From positions 2,665,510-2,729,509 of the forward strand of contig NC_014150.1 of assembly GCF_000092845.1 (NCBI RefSeq): 64,000 nucleotides of DNA. Reading direction: 5' to 3'. Source of the DNA: Brachyspira murdochii DSM 12563. GTDB lineage: Bacteria > Spirochaetota > Brachyspiria > Brachyspirales > Brachyspiraceae. Of this stretch, positions 36,651 to 44,681 are shown one piece after another. A program made the translations under genes and the position numbers. Positions within the stretch are counted from its first letter, which is position 1. Each line of letters starts with the position of its first letter. Below the pieces are notes generated by a model, which saw only the letters and a program-made list of their open reading frames with translations, ran no database searches and was not told where the DNA came from.

Positions 36651-37391
36651 ATGAGAAAGATTACAGTTATTATTTTATCTATTATGCTTGTATCTGCTAA
36701 ATTATCATTTGCTGACAGCGGATGGCAGTTTAATATTATGGTGCCTATAGGAGCTAGTTTTAGTTTTTATAATGTTAGTTTTAATACTTCTCAAGCTACA
36801 GCAGATTATATTAACAATTATAGAAAAAGCAGCGGGATAGTTGGGTTTGATGCAGGTGTGAATTTACAGGCTGGATATTTGATAACAGACGGAGATAAGG
36901 GTATAAGTTTACTTCTTGATTTAGGATATGCACATGATTCTTTCGGACTATCAAGCTCTTATGATGAAAATAATGTAAATGTAAAGGTAAAAGAATATTA
37001 TACTTTTGAGAATTTATCTATAGGAATACTTCCTAAATTTCATTATGAGAAGTTTGCGTTTGGTTTGGGTGTAGGAGTAAAACTTCCATTATATCTTACT
37101 CACTCTACAGAAATATCAAAAGATAATACAGCTACAAAAACTTACGGATATTATAATGCTTCAAAAATGAATACTGTTATGAAAAATGCTGTTATGACTT
37201 ATGTTAAACTTACTTTTGATTATTCTCTATATGTACATGATAATATTGCACTTTTATTGGGTGCTTATATAGGAACAGATTTTGGTATAGATTTACGCGG
37301 TGCTGAATTAGTTATGGTTGACAGTAGAAATTTAGCTTCATTTGATTTAGGCATTCAATTAGGTATGAAAATAGGAGAAAATCTTTTTTAA
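36651..37391 (+). CDS. Outer membrane beta-barrel protein
   Basis: 246 aa with a cleavable signal peptide (MRKITVIILSIMLVSAKLSFA). The mature part shows alternating amphipathic strands typical of an eight-strand barrel (FNIMVPIGASFSFYNVSF, VNLQAGYLI, YVKLTFDYSLYV, LLLGAYIGTDFGIDL), ending with FDLGIQLGMKIGENLF, which carries a C-terminal aromatic-type signature. AAGGAG precedes the ATG, 21 bases after rsfS, so it could be co-transcribed. Function unknown. Confidence 0.75.
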   Translation: MRKITVIILSIMLVSAKLSFADSGWQFNIMVPIGASFSFYNVSFNTSQATADYINNYRKSSGIVGFDAGVNLQAGYLITDGDKGISLLLDLGYAHDSFGLSSSYDENNVNVKVKEYYTFENLSIGILPKFHYEKFAFGLGVGVKLPLYLTHSTEISKDNTATKTYGYYNASKMNTVMKNAVMTYVKLTFDYSLYVHDNIALLLGAYIGTDFGIDLRGAELVMVDSRNLASFDLGIQLGMKIGENLF

Positions 37392-37403
37392 TAAAAACAA
37401 TTA

Positions 37404-37456
37404 ACCTTACAGCATAATTTTTTATTTATTAATTATACTGTAAGGTCTTTATTATT
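37404..37456. terminator. Convergent bidirectional terminator
   Basis: Perfect arms ACCTTACAG and CTGTAAGGT around a T/A-rich loop, lying between the plus-strand barrel gene and the minus-strand 340-aa gene. Confidence 0.8.
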
Positions 37457-38479
37457 TTATTGTAAATAGTATTCAAAAAATTCTAAAGGTATAAATCCTA
37501 TTAGTTCAGTATTTTTATATTTTTTTACATTGTTTGCCATATCATCTTTACTATAAAAATTTTTCAAATATATATATGTTTTAGTAGATTTGGATTTACT
37601 TATAACACTATTTAAATAATCATTAGTTAAAGCATTATAATCTTTTTTTATTATTTGTTTGGATTTTAAATCAAGATAATTTGTTATTTTATACTCATCT
37701 TCTTTTAAATAATAAGTTTCTGTATTAGTATACCAGCCTTTTGGTACTAATAAATTGAGAAATGAATCTTTGCTGTCTATATACTGAGCTATAGTGCTGG
37801 TATAATAAAATTGAGGGCTATATACAAATTCTATATTCCCATAATTATTATAATTTTTTACTTCTTCATCACTATAAGATCTATCATAGTATTCATTTTG
37901 AAAACATAATATACTAGTTATTTCTTCATTATCATATATGTTTTTTGTCTTTAACAAGTATATACCTATAGAATTTTTATTTATTATTTCATCCTGTGTT
38001 AAACTATATTTGTATGCTTTGTTTATATAATTTGTATTATATGTATCGCTTCTATAGAAATAGATTTGTTGATTTAAATAACTACTAAAGTTACCATTAT
38101 AGTAATTATTTATTACTATATCATATAGACTTTCACCAAATCTATTTTTTGTAACTTTATACATTGAATTTATATCTATATTTTCATCTGCAAAATCTTC
38201 ATACATATTATTATTAAAATCATAGTAATAATACTTATCTTCATCTTCAATATGTTTATAAAATAATTTCTTTTCTTTTTTATTAAAATCATATATATAT
38301 TTATAAGTATTATTATTTGAATATTCATTTATAAATATACAGTCTTTGGGTATTATTTCCGTTTTTAATGTGCTATGATATAATTTGTTAGTATAATAGA
38401 AATAATGAAATTCTATTTTCTCTTCAGAAAAAATATTTAAAGTCATTATAAACATAAAAAAAATTATTAGTTTTTTCAT
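37457..38479 (-). CDS. Exported protein of unknown function
   Basis: 340 aa with signal peptide MKKLIIFFMFIMTLNIFS and a Tyr/Asn-rich mature region of mixed alpha/beta pattern. No Cys lipobox and no membrane helix after the signal. It is the most downstream of a row of minus-strand genes but is separated from the next one by 192 bases. A strong hairpin (38574-38610) lies in that gap. No family recognised. Confidence 0.6.
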   Translation of the reverse strand: MKKLIIFFMFIMTLNIFSEEKIEFHYFYYTNKLYHSTLKTEIIPKDCIFINEYSNNNTYKYIYDFNKKEKKLFYKHIEDEDKYYYYDFNNNMYEDFADENIDINSMYKVTKNRFGESLYDIVINNYYNGNFSSYLNQQIYFYRSDTYNTNYINKAYKYSLTQDEIINKNSIGIYLLKTKNIYDNEEITSILCFQNEYYDRSYSDEEVKNYNNYGNIEFVYSPQFYYTSTIAQYIDSKDSFLNLLVPKGWYTNTETYYLKEDEYKITNYLDLKSKQIIKKDYNALTNDYLNSVISKSKSTKTYIYLKNFYSKDDMANNVKKYKNTELIGFIPLEFFEYYLQ

Positions 38480-38573
38480 AATTTTATCCTTTTATAGATT
38501 AAACTTGTTTCAAAAGTATCTTAGAATTTAATTATTAATATATTTTTTATTTTTTAAGTGTTTTATTTCCATT

Positions 38574-38610
38574 TTATTGTTCTTTTTGCTGTGGAAAAAA
38601 GAACAATAAA
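38574..38610. repeat. Strong inverted repeat between two minus-strand genes
   Basis: Arms TTTATTGTTCTTTTT and AAAAAGAACAATAAA pair over about 14 bases around GCTGTGG. It has no clear T-run after the stem on either strand, but the long stem in the 3' region of the 226-aa gene suggests transcription termination or mRNA end protection. Confidence 0.6.
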
Positions 38611-38671
38611 AAAAATAACATTAAAATATTTTCTTTGTCAAGAACTTATGAAACAAGTCTATTATAATTTA

Positions 38672-39352
38672 TTAATAGGTTTCTACATCATTTATTAATT
38701 TTTTTAATTCTTTTGCAAGTATCTCTCTATTTATTATACTGCTTGAAAATCTATTGTATCCTACTATATGTATATTATGTAATTTTGTTACTACTATATG
38801 ACTATTTTCAACTTTTCTTATACTTTTATTTTCTATTTGGTATATTAATTTTATTACATTAAATACATATTTTCCTTCACAAATTAATATTTGAGGTTTT
38901 ATATTTTTTATTAATATTTTTATATATTGATGAAATTTATTATAATAGTCAATACCTGTAATATTTTGAAGATTAGTAAATAGTTTTTTTATATTTTTTT
39001 GATTTTCAGTTCCTATATAATATAAATTAGTTTTGAAAGCATTCTTTAATAAATCAATTCTTCCTATACTTTCAAATAATTTTCTATTTTGTATTGCAAA
39101 TCTATATTCATATTTTATATAATCTATTTCATCTAAAGGTTCAAATCTTTGTGCTCTTTTGTTTGTCCATTTTAAATTACCAGCTCCTGTATTAATTCCT
39201 AAAAACATTATTGTAGGATTTATAACTAAAGGGCTAAAATATATTTGCATACCTGTATATTGTTTATCAATTTCTTTATTCTCTTTACAAATTTCTAGGA
39301 TTTGTTTATCCATTTCTTTGATTTCATTTTGAATTTTTATTAATTCTTCCAT
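38672..39352 (-). CDS. Uracil-DNA-glycosylase-superfamily-like protein
   Basis: 226 aa, cytosolic. The stretch TIMFLGINTGAGN (about residue 48) resembles motif A (G-x-N-P-G) of the UDG superfamily. KPQILICEGKYVFNVI (about 150) resembles the central strand, and NIHIVGYNRFSSS (about 195) sits where the H-P-S motif is usual, though its His-Pro is not kept. The superfamily assignment is tentative, and activity cannot be inferred. It is followed by a 192-base gap and preceded by a small zinc-ribbon membrane gene. Confidence 0.45.
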   Translation of the reverse strand: MEELIKIQNEIKEMDKQILEICKENKEIDKQYTGMQIYFSPLVINPTIMFLGINTGAGNLKWTNKRAQRFEPLDEIDYIKYEYRFAIQNRKLFESIGRIDLLKNAFKTNLYYIGTENQKNIKKLFTNLQNITGIDYYNKFHQYIKILIKNIKPQILICEGKYVFNVIKLIYQIENKSIRKVENSHIVVTKLHNIHIVGYNRFSSSIINREILAKELKKLINDVETY

Positions 39353-39494
39353 AAAAAATATTTCCTTATAAATTATAGTTTATCAATTTAATACAATTTT
39401 TTAGTATTAGAGCTACATAAAAATATACAGCCCTAATTTTTTAATATGATTGATTTTATAGATTATTAATTATCTTATATTATATAAAAATATA

Positions 39495-39878
39495 TCAATT
39501 CCAATGTAAACTTCCTCCGCATCTGTCGCATTTAGATGAGTGAGTTCTTGGATAAGTAAGTCCGCATTTTGAACATATTAATCTTTTATCTTTAGTTACA
39601 ACTCCGTATCTTCTATATGCTTCTGTAAATATGCTCATTATATATCTGGTAATTCTGCTTGATTTGTAGAGTATACTAAATAATTTACCGTCTTGAGATG
39701 ATGTAATAGATAATATTGATATTATTATAAAGGCAATGGCTATTATAATAATAATTGGTATTGATACTGCATCTTTACTTATTTTATTTGTTATTACTAT
39801 AGAGCCTATACAAAATATTATAAATAATACTATATACATACTCCAAAATATTTTAATTCTTTCTATAAGTTTTTTCAT
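39495..39878 (-). CDS. Small membrane protein with C-terminal zinc ribbon
   Basis: 127 aa: two membrane helices (about 12-32 and 40-60), then a soluble part ending in two CxxC pairs (CSKCGLTYPRTHSSKCDRCGG), a zinc-ribbon motif. AAGGAAAAC precedes the ATG. It lies in a row with a lipoprotein and a TM2/zinc-ribbon protein, suggesting a small envelope operon of unknown role. Confidence 0.65.
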   Translation of the reverse strand: MKKLIERIKIFWSMYIVLFIIFCIGSIVITNKISKDAVSIPIIIIIAIAFIIISILSITSSQDGKLFSILYKSSRITRYIMSIFTEAYRRYGVVTKDKRLICSKCGLTYPRTHSSKCDRCGGSLHWN

Positions 39879-39906
39879 TTGTTTTCCTTTTTATTAAAAA
39901 TATATA

Positions 39907-40398
39907 TTATTTATTTGTTGCAAAATAATCATTCATTTCAAGAATATCAGATGCATATTTTTTAGTTATATTTTCATCATATTTGAAAACTGCAGTATTG
40001 GTGCTTTTAATTATATCATTAGTGTTTTCAGACATATAAGCTGTTATAATATTGCCTTTCTTTTCAAAGTAAAAATAATATAACTTATCATCATCATCTC
40101 CAAATTTAAATAATGCAGTATCCTTTTTAGGAGATTCTATATATTCTGATAATGCTGCAGAACCTATAAATAATAATCCGTTTCCTAAAGCTCCCAAAAA
40201 ATCATCTTCAGATTTTAATTCCTGCATTATAAAATTATAGTCAGAGAACCCTATCCACATTGTTTCTCCGTCTTCCTCATAACTGTATGCTTTTCCTGAT
40301 ACAGCATCTATCCATCTCTCTGTTCTTTTTTCTGCAGTTTCATTACATGATATTAAAATATATTGTACTACAATTATTATTATAAATAACTTTTTCAT
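39907..40398 (-). CDS. Small lipoprotein
   Basis: 163 aa. Signal peptide with lipobox ILISC (Cys about 18), then a compact acidic domain (WIDAVSGKAYSYEEDGETMWIGFSD, ALFKFGDDDDKLYYFYFEKKG). No known family recognised. AAGGAAA precedes the ATG. It sits 28 bases before the zinc-ribbon membrane gene and 70 after the TM2 gene, in the same direction. Confidence 0.65.
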   Translation of the reverse strand: MKKLFIIIIVVQYILISCNETAEKRTERWIDAVSGKAYSYEEDGETMWIGFSDYNFIMQELKSEDDFLGALGNGLLFIGSAALSEYIESPKKDTALFKFGDDDDKLYYFYFEKKGNIITAYMSENTNDIIKSTNTAVFKYDENITKKYASDILEMNDYFATNK

Positions 40399-40468
40399 TT
40401 TTATTTCCTTTAATTTTTATCCTGACTATATATTAATTATATAGTCAGAATATATCAGTTTTATATTT

Positions 40469-40810
40469 TTATGATTTTATTTTTCTTCCTTGATAATCTG
40501 TAAAATTTTTAGTTAAAATCATAATGAGGTCTATTATCCACCATATTCCAGCTCCGCCTATGGTTAAAATAAATAGTACAGCTGTTATTGGTTTTCCCGC
40601 ATAAAATCTATGAGCACCCACTTCCCATAAAAATATAAATAAAAGCAGGCAGGTACTCCATTTTTTAGCAGGGTACATCATTTGTCTTGCCCCGCAATAT
40701 TCGCATATTTCATCATGCTTGGTAATTATTTTACCGCAGAAACTGCAGTATCTTTCATCTTTTTCTATTGTTTCTTTAATATTTTGTTCTTCTAATTCAT
40801 TTGATAACAT
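40469..40810 (-). CDS. TM2-domain protein with N-terminal zinc ribbon
   Basis: 113 aa. Residues 20-45 form a zinc ribbon (CSFCGKIITKHDEICEYCG). The C-terminal part is a TM2 domain: two helices around the G-x-H-R-F-Y-A-G-K turn (WEVGAHRFYAGKPITAVLFILTIGGAGIWWIIDLIMI). TM2 proteins are small inner-membrane proteins of unclear function. AAGGAGT precedes the ATG. A pentanucleotide repeat tract lies 155 bases upstream. Confidence 0.88.
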   Translation of the reverse strand: MLSNELEEQNIKETIEKDERYCSFCGKIITKHDEICEYCGARQMMYPAKKWSTCLLLFIFLWEVGAHRFYAGKPITAVLFILTIGGAGIWWIIDLIMILTKNFTDYQGRKIKS

Positions 40811-40965
40811 TGTAATACTCCTTAAATTATTTGTGATTTATATAAAATGAATTTATATACATATTTGATGCATGCTTAAGAATAAACATAATATTTTTAA
40901 TAAATAAAATTATGCTATTAGATATTGTATGAGATAATTTTTTATATGAATATAATATTAACTTA

Positions 40966-41050
40966 TGCGATGCGATGCGATGCGATGCGATGCGATGCGA
41001 TGCGATGCGATGCGATGCGATGCGATGCGATGCGATGCGATGCGATGCGA
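40966..41050. repeat. Perfect (TGCGA)17 pentanucleotide tandem repeat
   Basis: Seventeen uninterrupted TGCGA units cover 85 bases, far richer in G and C than the surrounding AT-rich sequence. It lies between the divergent TM2 gene (start 40810) and the tRNA-Arg promoter (41149). No open frame spans it. Such tracts change length by slipped-strand mispairing. Confidence 0.97.
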
Positions 41051-41148
41051 TTGTATTTTGTAATTATTTTAATTAAGTTATTCATATGATTTTATTATAT
41101 ACAAATAATTTAATAAGTCAATCTTATTTAATATTAACTTAATTAAAT

Positions 41149-41177
41149 TTGCAAAAAAATATCAATTATGTTATAAT
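41149..41177 (+). promoter_or_regulatory. Promoter of the tRNA-Arg/tRNA-Ser/SRP RNA unit
   Basis: TTGCAA (41149-41154), 17-base spacer, TATAAT (41172-41177), 20 bases before tRNA-Arg. The rest of 40811-41148 holds only the pentanucleotide tract and AT-rich sequence. Confidence 0.65.
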
Positions 41178-41196
41178 TTATAAACTTAAAACTTAT

Positions 41197-41270
41197 GTGC
41201 CTGTAGCTCAATTGGATAGAGCATCAGATTGCGGTTCTGAAGGTTGGAAGTTCAAATCTTCTCAGGCACG
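41197..41270 (+). tRNA. tRNA-Arg (anticodon GCG)
   Basis: Complete cloverleaf: acceptor GTGCCTG/CAGGCAC, D arm GCTC/GAGC, anticodon stem TCAGA/TCTGA with loop TTGCGGT (anticodon GCG), T stem GGAAG/CTTCT with loop TTCAAAT, discriminator G. CCA is not encoded. It reads CGC and CGU. Most bacteria use ACG (inosine) for this box. Confidence 0.93.
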
Positions 41271-41282
41271 CTTAAATTATTA

Positions 41283-41368
41283 GGAGAGATGTCCGAGTTG
41301 GCTGAAGGAGCACGATTGGAAGTCGTGTGTACGTAACTGTACCGTGGGTTCGAATCCCACTCTCTCCG
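41283..41368 (+). tRNA. tRNA-Ser (anticodon GGA)
   Basis: Acceptor GGAGAGA/TCTCTCC, anticodon stem CACGA/TCGTG with loop TTGGAAG (anticodon GGA), the long variable arm expected of tRNA-Ser (TGTACGTAACTGTACC) and T loop TTCGAAT. It begins 12 bases after tRNA-Arg, so they share a transcript. Confidence 0.95.
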
Positions 41369-41398
41369 TATATATGTTTTTATTTATTTTATACATCT

Positions 41399-41500
41399 CT
41401 TATAACGGGGTTCTACGGCAGTTGATGATGAATCCGCCAGGTTCGGAAGGAAGCAACGGTAAGTCAACCCAACTGGGTGCTAGTCCTCCTGTTATAAGGG
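41399..41500 (+). ncRNA. ffs: SRP RNA (4.5S type)
   Basis: The apical SRP54-binding hairpin is unmistakable: CCAGGTTCGGAAGGAAGC followed by AACGGTAA. The outer stem pairs CTTATAAC (41399-41406) with GTTATAAG (41491-41498). A T-run (41503-41509) ends the transcript. It is about 100 nucleotides, a small 4.5S type without an Alu domain. It follows tRNA-Ser and precedes recA. Confidence 0.92.
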
Positions 41501-41556
41501 GCTTTTTTTATAAACTAAAATATTTTTAATTTTTTCATTTTTTATCTGTAAATAAC

Positions 41557-41585
41557 TTGACAAAAACAATGTATTTTTATACAAT
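41557..41585 (+). promoter_or_regulatory. Promoter of recA
   Basis: TTGACA (41557-41562), 17-base spacer, TACAAT (41580-41585), 36 bases before the ATG. No palindromic LexA-type operator was recognised. Confidence 0.7.
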
Positions 41586-41621
41586 GTATTATTATATTGT
41601 TTTTTAGGAGAATCTTTAAAT

Positions 41622-42908
41622 ATGGCTACTAAAAAGAAAGAAACTGCTGAAGTAAAAAAAGACGGTAAAAGTGAGGCTATTGAAGCTATTACCGACCAAA
41701 TAAATAAAAAATACGGTCCGGGTTCCTTTATGAGACTTGGAAGCAATAAAACTGTTAATGTTGATGTTATATCTACTGGAGCATTAACTCTTGACCATGC
41801 TTTAGGTGTGGGCGGAGTTCCTCGCGGAAGAATTATAGAGATTTACGGTCATGAGGCTTCTGGTAAAACTACACTTACTCTTCACATTATAGCAGAAGCT
41901 CAGAAGGCTGGAGGATATGCTGCTTTTATAGATGCTGAACATGCTTTAGACCCAGTATATGCCAGTGCTTTAGGGGTAGATATTGACAATTTATATATTT
42001 CTCAGCCTAATAGCGGTGAAGAGGCTTTGGAGATATTAGAAAAAGTTGTTTCTTCTACTGCTTTTGACATAGTTGTTGTGGACTCTGTTGCTGCCCTTGT
42101 TTCTAAAGCAGAGCTTGCAGGTGATATAGGAGATGCTCATATTGCTTTACAGGCTAGACTTATGAGCCATGCTTTAAGAAAATTAACAGCTATAATAAGC
42201 AATACAAATACTGCGGTAATATTTATCAACCAATTAAGACAAAATATTGCTACTACAGGTTATGGGGCAGGTCCTACTGAAACTACTACAGGCGGTAAGG
42301 CTTTGAAATTCTATTCATCTGTTAGACTTGATATTAGAAGAACAGAATGGATTAAAAAAGGCGATGAAACTATAGGTCATAAAGTAAAAATAAAAGTTGT
42401 AAAAAATAAATTATCATCTCCATTTAAAGTTGTTAATTTAGAGATAATATTCGGTAAAGGCATATCATCTGAAGGTCTTTTAATAGATTTAGCTATGGAA
42501 GCAAAAATCATCACTAGAAGCGGTGCTTGGTTCTACTATAATGGTGAACAGATTGCTCAGGGTAAGGAGAAGGTAAGAGAACTTTTAGCATCAGATCCTA
42601 AAATGCGTATGGAGCTTGAGATACAAATTAGAGAAACATTGAATATGGGCGGAGCTGATAAGGTAAAAGAAAAACTTGCTGAGTATTTAGAAGAGCAGAA
42701 AAACGGCGTACCTAAAGAAGTATCAAAAGAAAACAGCGATGATGAAGAAAGCAATGAAAGTTCTTCTTCAAAAAAGAAAAGCAAAAAATCGGAAGAGGAA
42801 GAAGAAGCTAATCTTTTAATGAGTGCTGAAGAGGCTTATTCTGATGATGAAACTTACAGCGACAATGATTTTGAAGATACTATTGTAACACCTTTAAAAA
42901 ATCAATAA
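41622..42908 (+). CDS. recA: Recombinase RecA with long acidic C-terminal tail
   Basis: 428 aa against about 350 in most bacteria. RecA forms the ATP-dependent filament for homologous recombination and SOS signalling. Core motifs: GPGSFMRLG, Walker [21 protein letters not shown], Walker [12 protein letters not shown], the L2-region [22 protein letters not shown]. The extra 70 residues at the end are Ser/Lys/Glu/Asp-rich ([16 protein letters not shown], then [12 protein letters not shown]). In RecA the acidic tail damps DNA binding, so a longer tail may affect regulation. AGGAGA precedes the ATG. Terminator follows. Confidence 0.95.
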   Translation: MATKKKETAEVKKDGKSEAIEAITDQINKKYGPGSFMRLGSNKTVNVDVISTGALTLDHALGVGGVPRGRIIEIYGHEASGKTTLTLHIIAEAQKAGGYAAFIDAEHALDPVYASALGVDIDNLYISQPNSGEEALEILEKVVSSTAFDIVVVDSVAALVSKAELAGDIGDAHIALQARLMSHALRKLTAIISNTNTAVIFINQLRQNIATTGYGAGPTETTTGGKALKFYSSVRLDIRRTEWIKKGDETIGHKVKIKVVKNKLSSPFKVVNLEIIFGKGISSEGLLIDLAMEAKIITRSGAWFYYNGEQIAQGKEKVRELLASDPKMRMELEIQIRETLNMGGADKVKEKLAEYLEEQKNGVPKEVSKENSDDEESNESSSSKKKSKKSEEEEEANLLMSAEEAYSDDETYSDNDFEDTIVTPLKNQ

Positions 42909-42930
42909 TTTTTTATGATATAAATTTATT

Positions 42931-42962
42931 AAGGGGACTTTTTAATAATGTCTCCTTTTTTT
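42931..42962 (+). terminator. Terminator of recA
   Basis: AAGGGGAC/GTCTCCTT stem (one G-T pair) followed by a long T-run, 22 bases after the stop. Confidence 0.85.
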
Positions 42963-43074
42963 ATTTTTTAATAATTATTGTTTATAGTGAAGTAAGCCAT
43001 AAAAAGCATATACATATTTTTATAAAATGTTATAATATATTCAATTATTATAATATTGATTATTTTTTATTTAG

Positions 43075-43929
43075 ATGAAGTTATTAAAATTTTTAATTAT
43101 TTTTATATTATATGCATTAGTAATACTAAAACCGCTTAATGCACAAACCAATATGCAGGCAGGTCTTTATATAGGTGCAGATTTAAATGCAAGGTTTAGT
43201 CCATATTTAGACGGCGGCGGAAAGATTATGCTTTTTTATAGATTTATATCTGATGTGTTTCCGGGGTATATTTGGGAAGGTATAAAAACTGATGTAGGTA
43301 TAAGCGATCATATTAGTGCTGAAATGAACAGGCTTACTTTTTTTGTAAATAGTTCAATATCAGAATATTTTAATATAGATGTAAAAGTATCAATGCTTAA
43401 TTACTACCTTTCATATGCCAAAAGAGGTTTTGTCAATTTTAATAGTCCGAGCGATAAATTCGGTACTGAAGAAATAGCTAATGCCCCAAAAACTTCTAAT
43501 ATATCTTTTGAAGCTGAGGCTACTCCTACATTTAAAGTGAGTTTTTTAAGATCATTATTTGAAGGCAGAGGACTAACTCTTCAGGCGGGACTTACTTTTA
43601 AATATGCATACAACAGATATGGTAAATATTATTTGGATTATGACTTATTATTAATCAGAGATCAAAATGATATATCGTATAAACTTGATGCTATGCTTCT
43701 TTTTGATTTAATGCCCCTTACTGTAGGTATTAATTATATGCTTGCTTATATGAATAACACTAAACAATTATGGCATTCAATAGGGGCTTATGCCCATTTT
43801 CAGTATGAGTTCTTAAACAGAATATATACTGAAGTTAATTTGAAAATAGGGCAGTATATAGCACATCCTCAGTTTCCAGCTACATTATACTTCGACATGA
43901 ATGCCATGATTACATATAGGATAATTTAG
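43075..43929 (+). CDS. Outer membrane beta-barrel protein
   Basis: 284 aa. Signal peptide (ending LKPLNAQ), then repeated amphipathic beta strands (QAGLYIGADLNARFSPYL, GLTLQAGLTFKYAYNRY, TVGINYMLAYMNN, FQYEFLNRIYTEVNLKIGQYI, LYFDMNAMITYRII). It is an outer-membrane barrel of about 12 strands. No ribosome binding site is obvious. Its last 45 bases overlap, in the opposite direction, the end of the CAP lipoprotein gene. Confidence 0.72.
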   Translation: MKLLKFLIIFILYALVILKPLNAQTNMQAGLYIGADLNARFSPYLDGGGKIMLFYRFISDVFPGYIWEGIKTDVGISDHISAEMNRLTFFVNSSISEYFNIDVKVSMLNYYLSYAKRGFVNFNSPSDKFGTEEIANAPKTSNISFEAEATPTFKVSFLRSLFEGRGLTLQAGLTFKYAYNRYGKYYLDYDLLLIRDQNDISYKLDAMLLFDLMPLTVGINYMLAYMNNTKQLWHSIGAYAHFQYEFLNRIYTEVNLKIGQYIAHPQFPATLYFDMNAMITYRII

Positions 43930-44439
43930 ATGAAAGAGTCGCTTAAAAAAAGCTGCACCCAATATACTTCCATTATACTCATAAACACCAATGCCTATTG
44001 TAGTATAATAATCAGCTAGAATATTATCTTTATGTCCTTGAGAGTTCATCCAAGCGTTCATAGCTGAAGATGCACTTTCACGCATAGCAACTATATTTTC
44101 GCCTCTTATATATGCTTTTGAATTAAATCCGTATTCATCAAGTACAGTATCAAAATCAGTTCCATTTGGTCTTATATGGTCATATTTCTCTACTATTTCT
44201 TGAGCTCTTTTGACGGCAGCTTCGCATAATTTTGTATCTAATTTATATGCTTTAAGTCCAGCCTTTGCTCTTTCTTGATTTACCAAATCAAATACAGCTT
44301 GGGCATCTGAACTTACAGCATTATTATTTTCAGAGGTATTGCTGTTGGCTGAAGAATTACTGCTAGGTTTTGTGGTATCATTTTGGCATGAACTAAATAA
44401 GAATGCTGTTATAAGCATAATAAAAACATATTTTTTCAT
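43885..44439 (-). CDS. CAP/SCP-domain lipoprotein with run-on C-terminus
   Basis: 184 aa. Signal peptide with lipobox LFSSC (Cys about 18), a Ser/Asn-rich tether, then a CAP (PR-1-like) domain: VFDLVNQERAKAGLKAYKLD, AAVKRAQEI, RPNGTDFDTVL, GENIVAM, AWMNSQGHKDNILADYYTTIGIGVYEYNG. In the family the domain normally ends soon after the last strand (here LGAAFF). A T7 run at 43945-43951 lies at that point. With one more T the frame would stop at once (GAAFF-stop). As sequenced, it continues 20 residues and overlaps the convergent barrel gene. Confidence 0.82.
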   Translation of the reverse strand: MKKYVFIMLITAFLFSSCQNDTTKPSSNSSANSNTSENNNAVSSDAQAVFDLVNQERAKAGLKAYKLDTKLCEAAVKRAQEIVEKYDHIRPNGTDFDTVLDEYGFNSKAYIRGENIVAMRESASSAMNAWMNSQGHKDNILADYYTTIGIGVYEYNGSILGAAFFKRLFHLNYPICNHGIHVEV

Positions 44440-44518
44440 TTTTTATCCTTTGTTTTATTTGTATTAAAATATAACAATTTTATTATATTTTTGATAAAAA
44501 ATTATTTTTATGCTGTGC

Positions 44519-44650
44519 TTGAATTTTTGCTAATATATGATATATTAAATCTTTATGAAACGTGTTATATTTTTTATACCAAATTTGGAACATATATTTT
44601 TTAAGAATACTAAATTCTCTTTATTGAGAAGAAGTATTCTTTTTTTATAA
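44519..44650 (+). promoter_or_regulatory. pyr operon promoter, leader peptide and intrinsic attenuator
   Basis: TTGAAT (44519-44524), 16-base spacer and TATATT (44541-44546) form a promoter. A nested hairpin at 44603-44641 (outer arms AAGAATACT/AGTATTCTT, inner TTCTC/GAGAA) followed by a T-run is a full intrinsic terminator 36 bases before pyrK. A 31-codon frame (44555-44650) starts just after the promoter, crosses two T-runs and ends inside the terminator. This is the layout of UTP-sensitive attenuation known from enterobacterial pyrBI and pyrE. Confidence 0.65.
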
Positions 44651-44681
44651 TTTAATATTAATAATCAAAGGCTTATATAAA

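Noticed and set aside
40966-41050. Possible CRISPR array
   Set aside because: The five-base units are contiguous with no spacers, so it is a simple tandem repeat. No cas genes are present in the window.
41344-41529. 61-aa open frame
   Set aside because: It overlaps tRNA-Ser and the SRP RNA, which fully explain the sequence.
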